Positions 34,247-43,853 of a DNA stretch of 64,000 bases are shown here, piece by piece; positions within the stretch are counted from its first letter, which is position 1, and each line of letters starts with the position of its first letter. A program made the translations under genes and the position numbers. The stretch is from Acidimicrobiia bacterium (GTDB lineage: Bacteria > Actinomycetota > Acidimicrobiia > Acidimicrobiales > VFJN01), in the NCBI GenBank assembly GCA_009694375.1, contig SHVB01000002.1, positions 171,250 through 235,249 on the forward strand. Direction: 5' to 3'. The notes beneath the pieces are model-generated. The model saw nothing but the letters and a program-made list of their open reading frames with translations. It did not search any database and was not told the origin of the DNA.

Positions 34247-34262
34247 ACGAACATCTGTTCGT
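34247..34262. promoter_or_regulatory. LexA (SOS) box between radA and ung
   Basis: ACGAACATCTGTTCGT is a perfect dyad with arms ACGAAC/GTTCGT. It matches the Gram-positive/actinobacterial LexA consensus CGAAC-N4-GTTCG. It is located between two divergent DNA-repair genes and overlaps the predicted -35 region of both. LexA control is inference from the motif and context; lexA is not in this window. Confidence 0.82.
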
Positions 34263-34275
34263 CATGGCAGGGCTC

Positions 34276-34281
34276 TACGGT
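34276..34281 (+). promoter_or_regulatory. -10 hexamer TACGGT for ung
   Basis: TACGGT, six bases, ATG 34288. It shows that the earlier in-frame ATG at 34264, which lies upstream of the hexamer, is not the start. Confidence 0.55.
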
Positions 34282-34287
34282 GCGGTC

Positions 34288-34959
34288 ATGGCCGCCAACA
34301 CCGACTGGAACCCGATGCTGCAGGCCGAGTTCGCCAAGCCGTATTGGTCTGATCTGCAGGCATTCGTGGCGGCCGAACGGGCGGCCTACCCCGTGTACCC
34401 GCCACCGAGCGAGGTGTTGGCGGCCCTGCCGCTCACCCCCCTAGGTGACGTGCGGGTGCTCATCGTGGGCCAGGACCCCTACCACGGCCCCGGACAGGCC
34501 CACGGACGGTGCTTCTCCGTGCCCCTCGGCGTGGCGGTGCCGCCGTCGCTGCGAAACATCCTGACGGAACTTCATGACGACCTCGAGATTCCGCCCCCGG
34601 GCCACGGTTGTCTCGATGCCTGGGCCGCCGAGGGGGTCCTCCTTCTCAACACCACGCTCACCGTGCGGGCAAGCCAGGCGGCATCCCACCGAGGGAAGGG
34701 CTGGGAGATCTTCACCGATGAGGTCATCCGGGTCGTCAACGCCAAGGACGAACGCGTGGTGTTCATCCTCTGGGGAGGATCGGCTCGCCGGAAGAAAAGC
34801 CTGATCGACCACGACCGCCATGTGATCATCGAGTCGGCGCACCCATCTCCCCTCTCGGCCCATCGGGGATTCTTTGGCAGCCGACCGTTTTCGCGAGCCA
34901 ACCACGCGCTGCTGGCCGCCGGCCGCTCCCCCGTGGACTGGCGCCTCGCTCCCCGGTGA
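34288..34959 (+). CDS. ung: uracil-DNA glycosylase (family 1)
   Basis: A 223-residue uracil-DNA glycosylase that removes uracil from DNA to start base-excision repair. The catalytic water-activating motif G-Q-D-P-Y-H-G-P-G-Q is near 61-70 with Asp63. The second motif H-P-S-P-L-S with the catalytic His is near 186-191. N-T-T-L-T-V near 121-126 holds the uracil-recognition Asn. The start is set at ATG 34288 because the -10 hexamer lies between it and the upstream ATG. The shared LexA box predicts induction by DNA damage (inference). Confidence 0.94.
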   Translation: MAANTDWNPMLQAEFAKPYWSDLQAFVAAERAAYPVYPPPSEVLAALPLTPLGDVRVLIVGQDPYHGPGQAHGRCFSVPLGVAVPPSLRNILTELHDDLEIPPPGHGCLDAWAAEGVLLLNTTLTVRASQAASHRGKGWEIFTDEVIRVVNAKDERVVFILWGGSARRKKSLIDHDRHVIIESAHPSPLSAHRGFFGSRPFSRANHALLAAGRSPVDWRLAPR

Positions 34960-35011
34960 GCCCGACCGGAGGACGAGCGCGTCCGGAAGCGGCCACCTAG
35001 GGTCGGTCACC

Positions 35012-36055
35012 ATGCGAGCAGTCGTGTTGAACGGAGAACGGGACGTTTCAGTGCAGGAGGTACCCGACGCGGTGGTGCCCGGGCCCGATGGCTTGCTCCT
35101 GCGGGTTGAACGCACCGCTATCTGCGGATCGGATCTCCACCTCTACCACGGTCCCATGACCATCCCCGGCGTGCACTTAGGCCACGAGTTCGTGGGCACG
35201 GTGGAAGATGTGGGGCGCTCGGTTACCTCAGTGGCCAAAGGTGACCGCGTCATCGTGTCGGGCGTCATCGGCTGCGGCCACTGCCCCAACTGCCGATCAG
35301 GCGACGTCGTCACCTGTCGGAACGCCGGCCTGAAGGTCTTCGGCACGTCGCTCGAACTGCATGGAGGCCAAGCCGAAGCGGTGGGGGTGCCCGCCGCCGA
35401 TGCTTGCGTAGTCCACATCCCCGAGGGCATCACCACCGAGCAGGCCGTGTTGCTCACCGACATCCTGCCCACCGGCTACCTCGGTGCCCAACGGGCCGAC
35501 ATCACCCCTGGCGATGTGGTGGTGGTCATCGGGATGGGCCCGGTGGGGGTGTTCGCCTTGCAGTGCGCGCAGCTCTACGGCCCGTCGCGCATCCTGGCGG
35601 TAGACCGAGTACCCGACCGCCTCACCCGGGCCGAACAACTCGGGGCGGAGCCGATCGATGCCACCGACGGCAACGCGGTGGCCAAGATCTATGAAGCCAC
35701 CAGGGGCCACGGGGCCGACGCGGTGATCGAGGCGGTGGGGGCCGATCAGACCCTCACCGACGCCATCTTGTGTGCCGCCCCCGGAGCCACCATTTCGGTG
35801 ATCGGCGTGAACCTCAACATGGCCTTCCCCTTCCCAGTCCCGGTAGCGCTCATGAAGCGCCTTACCTTTCGGGTCACCATCGCCGCCATCCCCACCACCT
35901 GGCCGGCGCTCTTTCCTCTGGTGGCGAGCGGGAAACTCCATCCAGAAGACGTCTTCACCCATCGCCTCGGCCTCTCTGAGGCCGCCGAGGGCTACCGGAT
36001 CTTTGATGCCCGCGAAGACGGCGTCCTCAAAGTGCTTCTGGACCCCTCTTCATGA
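35012..36055 (+). CDS. zinc-dependent alcohol dehydrogenase (MDR family)
   Basis: A 347-residue medium-chain dehydrogenase/reductase. The catalytic zinc site is C38 in I-C-G-S-D with the G-H-E-F motif near 57-60. The structural zinc lobe has C88, C91, C94 and C102. The Rossmann motif is G-M-G-P-V-G near 176-181. Alcohol or sorbitol-type substrates are likely, but specificity cannot be read. The open frame begins inside ung; TAGGGT at 34998-35003 and eight bases lead to ATG 35012, where the family N terminus begins. Its stop overlaps the next gene as ATGA. Confidence 0.88.
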   Translation: MRAVVLNGERDVSVQEVPDAVVPGPDGLLLRVERTAICGSDLHLYHGPMTIPGVHLGHEFVGTVEDVGRSVTSVAKGDRVIVSGVIGCGHCPNCRSGDVVTCRNAGLKVFGTSLELHGGQAEAVGVPAADACVVHIPEGITTEQAVLLTDILPTGYLGAQRADITPGDVVVVIGMGPVGVFALQCAQLYGPSRILAVDRVPDRLTRAEQLGAEPIDATDGNAVAKIYEATRGHGADAVIEAVGADQTLTDAILCAAPGATISVIGVNLNMAFPFPVPVALMKRLTFRVTIAAIPTTWPALFPLVASGKLHPEDVFTHRLGLSEAAEGYRIFDAREDGVLKVLLDPSS

Positions 36056-37278
36056 GCATTGACATCCTCGACGGGGTCCTGCCCGCTGCGGCCAACCAGC
36101 TTCCCGAAGCCGTCGCGCTTCGCCGGCGCCTGCACGAGGCACCCGAACTGGGCCTCCACCTGCCCCATACACAGGCCGCCGTGCTGGAGGCCATCGATGG
36201 TCTCGGTCTCACCGTCACCGTGAGTACCACCACCTCGGGGGTGGTCGCCGTGCTCGATGGCGACGAAGAGGGCCCCACGATCCTGCTGCGCGGCGACATG
36301 GACGCCTTGCCCCTCCAGGAAGACACCGGCGTGGAGTTCTCGAGCGGCATCGAGGGCGCTATGCACGCCTGCGGCCACGACTCGCACGTGGCCATGCTCG
36401 CCGCTACCGCCCGGCTCCTGGCCGCCCGCCGGGGCGCCCTCACCGGCCGGGTGGCCTTCATGTTCCAGCCGGGGGAAGAAGGGCACCACGGGGCCCGGCA
36501 CATGCTGCGCGATGGCTTGTTGGCCACCGCCGGGGCCGGGGCTGAGCCAGTGTCGATGGCCTTCGCCATCCACCAGTCGCCCACCATCCCCTCCGGCGTG
36601 ATCGCCACGCGGGGCAACGCCCTGCTGGCCTCGGCGGACCAGTTCCAGGTGACCGTGCGCGGCCGGGGCGGGCACGCCTCCATGCCCCATCACGCCTGCG
36701 ACCCCATCCCCATCGCCTGCGAAATGGTTGGGGCCTTCCAGACCATGGTCACCCGCCGGGTAGATGTGTTCGACCCCGCCGTCGTGACCGTGGCGCGCGT
36801 GCAGGCGGGCACCACCTGGAACGTGATTCCCGAGACGGCCGAGTTGTTCGGCACCGTCCGCACCCTTTCCGCCAAAGCGCGCGACGCGGTGCTCGCCAAC
36901 ATCGAACAGGTAGCCACCGGCATCGCCTCCGCCCACGGCGCCACCGCCGAGGTCACGGTGCAGCACGGCTACCCCGTGACCATCAACAACCAAGACGCCG
37001 CCCGCTTCGTGCTCGCCACCGCGGAGGGGCTGCTCGGCGACTCCAACGCCCGGGAGATGCCCGCCCCGGTGATGGGCGCCGAGGACTGGTCCTACGTGCT
37101 CGAAGAAGTTCCCGGGGCGATGGCCTTTTTAGGCACACGCCCACCCGGGGTAGCCCCTCGCGATACGGCCCCCAATCACTCCAATCGCATGGTGTTGCAC
37201 GAAGACGCCATGGTGGCGGGCATCGCTACCTACGCAGGGGTGGCCCTGCGCTGGCTCGACGCCCGCCGCGAACGCTGA
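36052..37278 (+). CDS. M20 family amidohydrolase/peptidase
   Basis: A 408-residue M20D-type metallohydrolase, related to N-acyl-amino-acid and IAA-amino-acid hydrolases. The motif G-D-M-D-A-L-P near 79-85, the metal ligand segment H-A-C-G-H-D-S-H near 104-111 and Q-P-G-E-E-G near 139-144 are all present. The dimerisation domain contains G-G-H-A-S-M-P near 203-209. The last ligand His lies in N-H-S-N-R near 377. The substrate is unknown. The ATG overlaps the alcohol dehydrogenase stop (ATGA), so the pair is one operon. Confidence 0.9.
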   Translation: MSIDILDGVLPAAANQLPEAVALRRRLHEAPELGLHLPHTQAAVLEAIDGLGLTVTVSTTTSGVVAVLDGDEEGPTILLRGDMDALPLQEDTGVEFSSGIEGAMHACGHDSHVAMLAATARLLAARRGALTGRVAFMFQPGEEGHHGARHMLRDGLLATAGAGAEPVSMAFAIHQSPTIPSGVIATRGNALLASADQFQVTVRGRGGHASMPHHACDPIPIACEMVGAFQTMVTRRVDVFDPAVVTVARVQAGTTWNVIPETAELFGTVRTLSAKARDAVLANIEQVATGIASAHGATAEVTVQHGYPVTINNQDAARFVLATAEGLLGDSNAREMPAPVMGAEDWSYVLEEVPGAMAFLGTRPPGVAPRDTAPNHSNRMVLHEDAMVAGIATYAGVALRWLDARRER

Positions 37279-37284
37279 TCGATA

Positions 37285-37302
37285 CCCCCCCCAACAGGGG
37301 GG
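37285..37302. terminator. C/G-rich hairpin between convergent genes
   Basis: A run of eight C, the loop AACA, and six G directly after the M20 stop and before the clpC stop on the other strand. It is a likely bidirectional terminator; there is no T-run. A further G/C-rich pairing lies immediately beyond (37303-37327). Confidence 0.55.
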
Positions 37303-37323
37303 CGGGGATACCGAAAGGGGGTG

Positions 37324-39852
37324 TTACCCCTCGCTGGGACCAGCCTCGGCCAACTCCATCGGCGGGGGCTCAAAACCCTCCACAGCCCGGAAGGTGAGCT
37401 CCATCTCGCCGGTTTCGGCATTCGGGGCCACATCCACGACGATGATCTGCCCGACGGAGAACTCCTTGTACAGGAGCTTCTCGGAGAGTTCGTCCTCGAT
37501 CAGCCGCTGGATGGCACGACGCAGCGGACGAGCGCCCAGAGTGGGGTCGTAGCCCTTGTCGGCCACGAAAACCTTGGCGGCGGGGGTGAGTTCGATCCCG
37601 AGCCCCTGACCCTCGAGCTGCTTCTGCGTACGGGCGATCATCAGATCCACGATCTGGGTCACTTCGTCTTTCGACAGTTCGTGGAACACGATGGTCTCGT
37701 CGATGCGATTGAGGAACTCGGGGCGGAAGTGCTGCTTCAAGGCGTCGTTGACCTTCGCCTTCATCCGCTCATACGACACGGCTTCGTCCGCCCGACCGAA
37801 GCCGAGGTTGGCCTTGCGCAGATCGGCGGTGCCGAGGTTGGACGTCATGATCAACACGGTGTTGCGGAAATCTACCGACCGACCCTGGGCGTCGGTGAGG
37901 CGTCCTTCTTCAAGGATCTGCAACAGCGTGTTGAACACATCGGGGTGGGCCTTTTCGATCTCGTCGAACAGCACTACCGAGAAGGGCTTACGGCGAACCG
38001 CTTCGGTGAGCTGCCCACCCTCCTCGTAACCCACGTAGCCGGGGGGCGAACCCACCAGACGACTGACGGTGTGCTTCTCCATGTACTCGGACATGTCCAG
38101 GCTGATGAGCGCCGTCTCGTCGCCGAAGAGGAACTCGGCCAGTGTCTTGGCCAGTTCGGTCTTCCCTACCCCCGACGGGCCGAGGAAGATGAACGATCCG
38201 CTCGGACGCTTCGGATCCTTGAGACCAGCCCGCGTGCGGCGGACGGCCTGAGAGACGGCCCGGATGGAGTCTTCCTGGCCGATGACCCGCTTGTGGAGAT
38301 CGTCTTCCATGTGAAGGAGTTTCTGGGTCTCTTCCTCGGTGAGTTTGTACACCGGGATACCCGTCCACATCGAGAGGACCTCGGCGATGGCTTCCTCGTC
38401 TACCTCGTCGAACAGATCGACGCCGGACTCCTTGATCTCGCGCTCTTTGCCCTCCTTGGCGGCGAGGAGTTCCTTCTCCTTGTCGCGCAGACGGCCGGCC
38501 TCCTCAAAGTTCTGGCCCTCCACCGCCTTCTTCTTGGCCTCGACCACCCCAGAGAGTTCGTTTTCGATCTCCTTGTAGTCCGCCGGGGTCTCCATCCGCT
38601 TGATCCGCAGGCGCGACCCGGCTTCGTCGATGAGGTCGATGGCCTTGTCGGGGAGGTGGCGATCGGCGATATAGCGATCGGCCAGGTTGGCCGCCGCCAC
38701 CAGCGCTTGGTCGGTGATGGTGACTCGGTGATGGGATTCGTAGCGGTCACGGAGGCCCTTGAGGATCTCGATGGTGTGCGCCACCGACGGTTCCTCCACC
38801 ACGATCTTCTGGAAACGTCGCTCCAGGGCCGCGTCTTTTTCCAGGTGCTTGCGATACTCATCGAGGGTGGTGGCACCGATGGTTTGCAGTTCGCCGCGGG
38901 CCAGCATCGGCTTCAGGATGGAAGCGGCATCGATGGCCCCTTCGGCGGCGCCGGCGCCAACAAGGGTGTGCAGTTCGTCGATGAACAAGATGATGTCGCC
39001 GCGAGTACGGATCTCCTTCAAGACCTTCTTCAGCCGCTCCTCAAAGTCGCCTCGGTAACGGGATCCCGCCACCAGGGCGCCAAGGTCAAGGGTGTAGAGC
39101 TGCTTGCCCTTGAGGGTCTCCGGGACGTCGTCGGCCACGATCATCTGGGCCAGGCCTTCCACCACGGCGGTCTTGCCGACGCCAGGCTCACCCACGAGCA
39201 CCGGATTGTTCTTTTGGCGGCGCGACAGCACCTGCATCACGCGCTCGATCTCTTTGGCCCGACCGATGACCGGGTCCAGCTTTTTCTCGCGCGCCTGCTG
39301 CGTGAGGTTGCGCCCGAACTGATCGAGCACCAGCGACCCCGAGGCCTGCTCCGGTCCCTGGGGGCCTCCTGCGCCGGCCACCTGACCGGCTTTGTCTGAA
39401 GACCCACCCGGGCCCTGATAGCCCGAGAGGAGTTGGATCACCTGTTGGCGAACCCGCGAGAGGTCGGCGCCGAGCTTCACGAGCACCTGGGCGGCTACGC
39501 CCTCGCCCTCCCGTATGAGGCCAAGGAGAATGTGCTCGGTGCCGATGTAGTTGTGGCCGAGTTGTAGGGCCTCGCGCAGTGACAACTCGAGGACCTTCTT
39601 GGCGCGCGGCGTGAAGGGAATGTGACCCGACGGCGACGAACCACCCTGACCGATGATCTCCTCGACCTGGCTGCGCACGGCCTCCAGCGAGATCCCGAGG
39701 GACTCAAGCGCCTTGGCGGCAACTCCCTCGCCCTCGTGAATGAGCCCGAGCAGAATGTGCTCGGTGCCGATGTAGTTGTGGTTGAGTAGCCGTGCTTCTT
39801 CTTGGGCCAGTACGACTACCCGTCGAGCCCGGTCGGTGAACCGTTCAAACAA
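37324..39852 (-). CDS. clpC: ATP-dependent Clp protease ATP-binding subunit ClpC
   Basis: An 842-residue Hsp100 unfoldase that feeds ClpP. Two Clp_N repeats span residues 1-145 (both with [10 protein letters not shown]). AAA module 1 has Walker A G-E-P-G-V-G-K-T at 221-228. The UVR/M-domain region is at about 420-465, AAA module 2 has G-P-S-G-V-G-K-T near 555, and the ClpP-loop type L-G-F-G follows. It starts from TTG, but the SD GGAGG seven bases upstream and the exact family N terminus M-F-E-R-F-T make this start firm. TACACT further upstream implies a leader of about 45 bases. clpP is not nearby. Confidence 0.96.
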   Translation of the reverse strand: MFERFTDRARRVVVLAQEEARLLNHNYIGTEHILLGLIHEGEGVAAKALESLGISLEAVRSQVEEIIGQGGSSPSGHIPFTPRAKKVLELSLREALQLGHNYIGTEHILLGLIREGEGVAAQVLVKLGADLSRVRQQVIQLLSGYQGPGGSSDKAGQVAGAGGPQGPEQASGSLVLDQFGRNLTQQAREKKLDPVIGRAKEIERVMQVLSRRQKNNPVLVGEPGVGKTAVVEGLAQMIVADDVPETLKGKQLYTLDLGALVAGSRYRGDFEERLKKVLKEIRTRGDIILFIDELHTLVGAGAAEGAIDAASILKPMLARGELQTIGATTLDEYRKHLEKDAALERRFQKIVVEEPSVAHTIEILKGLRDRYESHHRVTITDQALVAAANLADRYIADRHLPDKAIDLIDEAGSRLRIKRMETPADYKEIENELSGVVEAKKKAVEGQNFEEAGRLRDKEKELLAAKEGKEREIKESGVDLFDEVDEEAIAEVLSMWTGIPVYKLTEEETQKLLHMEDDLHKRVIGQEDSIRAVSQAVRRTRAGLKDPKRPSGSFIFLGPSGVGKTELAKTLAEFLFGDETALISLDMSEYMEKHTVSRLVGSPPGYVGYEEGGQLTEAVRRKPFSVVLFDEIEKAHPDVFNTLLQILEEGRLTDAQGRSVDFRNTVLIMTSNLGTADLRKANLGFGRADEAVSYERMKAKVNDALKQHFRPEFLNRIDETIVFHELSKDEVTQIVDLMIARTQKQLEGQGLGIELTPAAKVFVADKGYDPTLGARPLRRAIQRLIEDELSEKLLYKEFSVGQIIVVDVAPNAETGEMELTFRAVEGFEPPPMELAEAGPSEG

Positions 39853-39859
39853 CTTGGTG

Positions 39860-39864
39860 CCTCC
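39860..39864 (-). promoter_or_regulatory. Shine-Dalgarno GGAGG for the TTG start of clpC
   Basis: Minus-strand GGAGG with a seven-base spacer to TTG at 39852. It is one of the few strong ribosome sites in this window and compensates for the weak start codon. Confidence 0.75.
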
Positions 39865-40028
39865 AGCCCCATTCGGGGATCAATGTTCTCTGAGTGTACC
39901 CCTACCCCCCGACTTCGCACCGCGGACGGAAACGCGGGGGCCTGGGCTGTATCGGCAGACGCTCCCCCAAACTTCACCTACCGGTGGCCACTTGCTCGGA
40001 GGGGGGCGGCCTGCCGTAGCGTAGTCTT

Positions 40029-41033
40029 GTGGCATCTGCGAGTCCGCTCCTTGAGTTTCCTGGGATGACGGCCCACCGCGCCAGGATGGAAGCGGCGCTG
40101 CTCCATGCCGTGGCGGTGGAAGACGACCACATGGCCGAAATCGGTGGCCATCTCATCACCGCCGGTGGCAAGCGAGCCCGCCCGCTGTTCACGGTGGCCT
40201 CGGCGGCCATCCTCGCCCGCGACGCCGATGCCATCAGCGTCGCCGTTACCGACGAGGTGATCCTCGGCGGGGTGTCGGTGGAACTGGTACAGGTTGGTTC
40301 GCTGTGCCACGACGACGTCATCGACGAAGCCGAAACTCGTCGGGGCGTAGACAGCGTGAACCTTCGATGGGGAAACCTCAAGGCCATTCTCGCCGGCGAC
40401 TTCCTCTTGGCCAAAGCGTCGGAAATCGCCGCTGGTCTCGGCACCGAGGTGGCCAGCCTGCTGGCCGCCACCATCGGCCGCTTGTGTACCGGTGAGGTCA
40501 CCGAGTTGGGCTGTGCCTACGATATCTCTCGCACCGAAGCCTCCTACCTTCGCGCTATCGGAGGAAAAACCGCGGCCCTGTTCGCCACCGCCTGTCGCGT
40601 CGGTGGCATCGTCGGTGACCTTCCTCGGCCCGCCATTGATCAGCTCACAGCCTTTGGACTGCACTACGGCATGGCCTTCCAGATCGTGGACGACGTACTC
40701 GACGTGATTGCCACCGACGAGCAACTGGGCAAACCCGCGGGGCACGACATCGCCGAAGGCATCTATAACCTCCCGGTGCTCTACGCGCTCGAGGAACATG
40801 GCGCGACCCTCGGAGCACTCCTCGGCCGACCCATCGAGGGCAATGCCCTCGATGCTGCCCGTCACCTGGTGCGCACCTCCGCCGGTGTCCCCCGGTCAGT
40901 CGAACTGGCCCGCACGTACATTGACGACGCCGTGGCGGCGCTGGGGACCTTCGGCACCACACCGAGTGCCACGGCACTCGCCGGTGCCGCCTCGAGTCTC
41001 ATCATCGACCTCGAAGCCGTGCTGGCCGCCTAG
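40029..41033 (+). CDS. polyprenyl diphosphate synthase
   Basis: A 334-residue trans-prenyltransferase that extends allylic diphosphates, probably to a long chain for menaquinone or another isoprenoid. The first Asp-rich motif appears as H-D-D-V-I-D near 92-97 and the second as D-D-V-L-D near 221-225, with G-G-K-R-x-R-P near 46-52 and the K-T-A-A-L-F segment near 181-186. The second motif ends D-V-L-D rather than D-x-x-D-D. Chain length cannot be deduced by eye. TAGCGT, six bases, GTG 40029 indicates a leaderless start. It is divergent from clpC. Confidence 0.9.
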   Translation: MASASPLLEFPGMTAHRARMEAALLHAVAVEDDHMAEIGGHLITAGGKRARPLFTVASAAILARDADAISVAVTDEVILGGVSVELVQVGSLCHDDVIDEAETRRGVDSVNLRWGNLKAILAGDFLLAKASEIAAGLGTEVASLLAATIGRLCTGEVTELGCAYDISRTEASYLRAIGGKTAALFATACRVGGIVGDLPRPAIDQLTAFGLHYGMAFQIVDDVLDVIATDEQLGKPAGHDIAEGIYNLPVLYALEEHGATLGALLGRPIEGNALDAARHLVRTSAGVPRSVELARTYIDDAVAALGTFGTTPSATALAGAASSLIIDLEAVLAA

Positions 41034-41046
41034 CAGCCGCAGCGAG

Positions 41047-42453
41047 TCAGGTGGGCAACGTGGTGGGGAGGCGCCGCGACGCCGCGATGCCCACCACGGC
41101 CATCGCCAGGGTGCAGGCGAAGGCCCACTGAAGGGCACCGCCGGTGGACCAGGAGCGTGTCTCGCCCAGCGCCACGAAGGCTCCCGCTACACCCACCCCC
41201 AGAGCGATGCCCAGCACATCGCTCACCTGCAGGCTGGCGGTAGCCGCTCCCTCCCGGCCCGGTTCGGCCAGGCCGAGGACCGTGACCGACAGCGAGGCGT
41301 AACACAGCCCGATGGCGAAGCCCCCAATCCCCCACACGCAAACGGCCAATGGAATTGGCAGGGAGCCAAGCACAGTGAACATGAGAGCGATCGAGATGCT
41401 CAACAACGCAAACCCCACCCCCACTACCCGGCGGGGCCCCACTCGCAGGATCCACCGTTCTTGCACCCACACCGCCACCGACCAGCAGAGCGTGCAGATC
41501 GTGAGAGACAACCCCGCCACCCAGGTGGGCTGATCGCGAACGTCCTGGAACGACAGCGACACGTACGCATCGGTTCCGAAGAAGGAGAAGGTGAGAATGC
41601 CGCGCACCGCAATAGCGGCGGGAATGCCCGCCGCCAGGCGCATGGTGCCCGTCGGTACGAGGCTAAGAAACGACCACGCCGCCAGCGGCACACCCACCAA
41701 GGCCAAGACCACCGCCACCGGGGGGGAGGGACCGCTGATGGAGCCGAGCACCATGGCGGAGCCCAGGGTGAGTAACACCCCCGCCCGACGGCGATCGGTG
41801 AGCGGGCCGACGGTGGCCGCGCGATCAGCCCCGGGGCTGTGAACCAGAGCGGGGAGCGTGATGAACCCGGCGAGCAGGATGAAGGGGAGCAGGGCTAAAA
41901 AGACCGCCCGCCACCCCCACACATCGGCGATAGCGATGCTGGCCACCGGCCCGATGAGGCCGGGGATCAGCCAGGCCGTGGCCGTAACCGCAAACGCCCG
42001 AGGACGTAATATCGGTGGATAACTGCGCCCCACGGTGATGTAACTGATCGTCGCAATGACCCCGGCACCGATCCCCTGAAGAACCCGGGCGACCACCAAC
42101 ACACCCATCGAAGGGGCCAGCCCAGCGACCAGGAGGCCAGCGCCGAACAGCAGGAGACCGGCGAGAAAGGGTAAGGCGGTGCCTTCCCGATCGGCGGCAT
42201 GCCCGGCGAATACGATGCCGAGCAGATTGCCAAGAAAGAATCCGCTAAACACCCAGCCGTAGAGGCTCAGGCCGCCGAGATCATCGGCCACCACCGGCAT
42301 GACCGTGGAGATGGCCAAGGCCTCAAAGGCCACGAGGGTGACCGTGAGCACCAAGCCCAGGGTGAGTCGGCGCCGCTCATGGTCCCAGATGCCGGGCTGG
42401 GGACTGGTGGACTGCGGGGAAACGGGCACACTCGCCATTGGCGCGCGCCTCAC
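41047..42453 (-). CDS. MFS transporter (drug-exporter type)
   Basis: A 468-residue major facilitator with about 12-14 membrane helices, resembling EmrB/QacA-like exporters. The loop motif G-x-x-A-D-R-x-G (G-H-A-A-D-R-E-G) lies near 83-90, and the R-V-L-Q-G-I-G-A-G motif, near 116-125, is typical of proton antiporters in helix 4. The substrate is unknown. The GTG start overlaps the lysS stop as GTGA; ATG 42438 is an alternative. It is the last gene of a coaX-lysS-MFS unit. Confidence 0.85.
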   Translation of the reverse strand: MRRAPMASVPVSPQSTSPQPGIWDHERRRLTLGLVLTVTLVAFEALAISTVMPVVADDLGGLSLYGWVFSGFFLGNLLGIVFAGHAADREGTALPFLAGLLLFGAGLLVAGLAPSMGVLVVARVLQGIGAGVIATISYITVGRSYPPILRPRAFAVTATAWLIPGLIGPVASIAIADVWGWRAVFLALLPFILLAGFITLPALVHSPGADRAATVGPLTDRRRAGVLLTLGSAMVLGSISGPSPPVAVVLALVGVPLAAWSFLSLVPTGTMRLAAGIPAAIAVRGILTFSFFGTDAYVSLSFQDVRDQPTWVAGLSLTICTLCWSVAVWVQERWILRVGPRRVVGVGFALLSISIALMFTVLGSLPIPLAVCVWGIGGFAIGLCYASLSVTVLGLAEPGREGAATASLQVSDVLGIALGVGVAGAFVALGETRSWSTGGALQWAFACTLAMAVVGIAASRRLPTTLPT

Positions 42454-43853
42454 TCCCGCTCAGTCCGCAAACTGGGAAACAGGATGACATCGCGAATGGA
42501 CTGCGTATCGGTGAGCAGCATCACGAGACGGTCGATGCCAATGCCCAACCCGGCCGTGGGCGGCAGGCCGTAGTCGAGGGCCCGCAGGTAGTCCTCGTCC
42601 ATCACCATGGCTTCTTCATCGCCAGCCGCATGCTGCTGGGCCTGGGCGCTAAAGCGGGCGCGCTGCTCGTCGGGGTCCAACAGTTCGGAGAAGCCGTTGC
42701 CCAATTCCCGCCCGGCCACGATCGGCTCGAACCGTTCGACCATCTCGGGCACGTCGCGGTGATCCCGGGCCAGTGGCGAGACCTCCTTGGGATAATCCAT
42801 CACGAACACCGGCCCCCACAGATTGGCCTCCGTGGTCTTCTCGTAGATCTCCAACATGAGCTTGCCCGGACCGTAGTGGGGTTGCACCTCCACGCCGTGC
42901 TCCGTGGCGATGCGCCGGAGATCCTCCAGGGGCATCTGCACATCGACATGCACGCCCGCATGTTCCTGCACCACTTCGGTGATGGTGGCGCGTCGCCAGG
43001 GCGGGGTGAGATCGAGATCACGCTCTCCGTAGGTGAGCTTGGTGGTGCCGTGCAACTCCATGGCGAGGTGCGCCACCAACTCCTCGGTGAGGGTCATCAC
43101 ATCGTGGTAATCGCCATAGGCCTGATAGAGCTCGAGCATTGTGAACTCAGGGTTGTGGCGGGTGGACAACCCCTCGTTGCGAAACACGCGCGCCAGTTCA
43201 AAGACCCGCTCGAAGCCACCCACGGTGAGTCGCTTCAGGTAGAGCTCGGGCGCAATACGGAGGAACAATGCCATATCGAGAGCGTTGTGGTGGGTAGTGA
43301 ACGGCTTGGCCAGCGCCCCACCAGGGATCGGATGGAACACCGGTGTCTCCACCTCGATGAACCCCTGATCCTCGAGCCATCGACGAGTAAGGCTCAGGAT
43401 CTTGCTGCGCTGCAAAAAGACGGTACGAGTCTCCGGGTTGGCCCAGAGATCCACGTATCGCTGCCGGTAGCGGGTGTCCACATCAGTGATGCCGTTCCAC
43501 TTATCTCCGAAGCCACGACGCGTCTCCGCCAGCATCTCCCAGGTGGTGATCTTCACCGACAACTCGCCCGTACGGGTTTTCACCACCTCGCCGGTCGCTC
43601 CCACCCAATCGCCAAGGCTGATCTTGGCGAAGCCCTCAAAGTTTTCGGTTACGGCGGCGAGGGCAAAGAGTTGCACCGCCCCGCCACTGCCGTCGCGCAG
43701 CGTGGCGAAGGCCAGTTTTCCCTGACCGCGGTGCAGCATCACGCGCCCTGCGATCGTCACGACGTTGCCGGTCTCCTCACCATCGTCCAGACCCTCGTAC
43801 TCGGCCCGCAGGGCGGCGGCGTTCGTGGTGGTCTCGAAGCGGTACGGGGGCAT
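42450..43853 (-). CDS. lysS: lysine--tRNA ligase (class II)
   Basis: A 467-residue class II lysyl-tRNA synthetase. The N-terminal OB fold (about 30-130) precedes the catalytic domain. Motif 2 lies in F-R-N-E-G-L-S-T-R-H-N-P-E-F-T near 223-237 and motif 3 in G-L-G-I-G-I-D-R-L near 435-443. The start shares one base with the coaX stop (TGATG) and the end overlaps the MFS gene by four. It is placed as in Mycobacterium near coaX and clpC. Confidence 0.96.
   Translation of the reverse strand: MPPYRFETTTNAAALRAEYEGLDDGEETGNVVTIAGRVMLHRGQGKLAFATLRDGSGGAVQLFALAAVTENFEGFAKISLGDWVGATGEVVKTRTGELSVKITTWEMLAETRRGFGDKWNGITDVDTRYRQRYVDLWANPETRTVFLQRSKILSLTRRWLEDQGFIEVETPVFHPIPGGALAKPFTTHHNALDMALFLRIAPELYLKRLTVGGFERVFELARVFRNEGLSTRHNPEFTMLELYQAYGDYHDVMTLTEELVAHLAMELHGTTKLTYGERDLDLTPPWRRATITEVVQEHAGVHVDVQMPLEDLRRIATEHGVEVQPHYGPGKLMLEIYEKTTEANLWGPVFVMDYPKEVSPLARDHRDVPEMVERFEPIVAGRELGNGFSELLDPDEQRARFSAQAQQHAAGDEEAMVMDEDYLRALDYGLPPTAGLGIGIDRLVMLLTDTQSIRDVILFPSLRTERE

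Noticed and set aside
37321..39399. 692-codon open frame antisense to clpC
   Set aside because: Composition is His/Leu/Gly-rich shadow of the ClpC reading frame, with no family features; ClpC is certain on the other strand.
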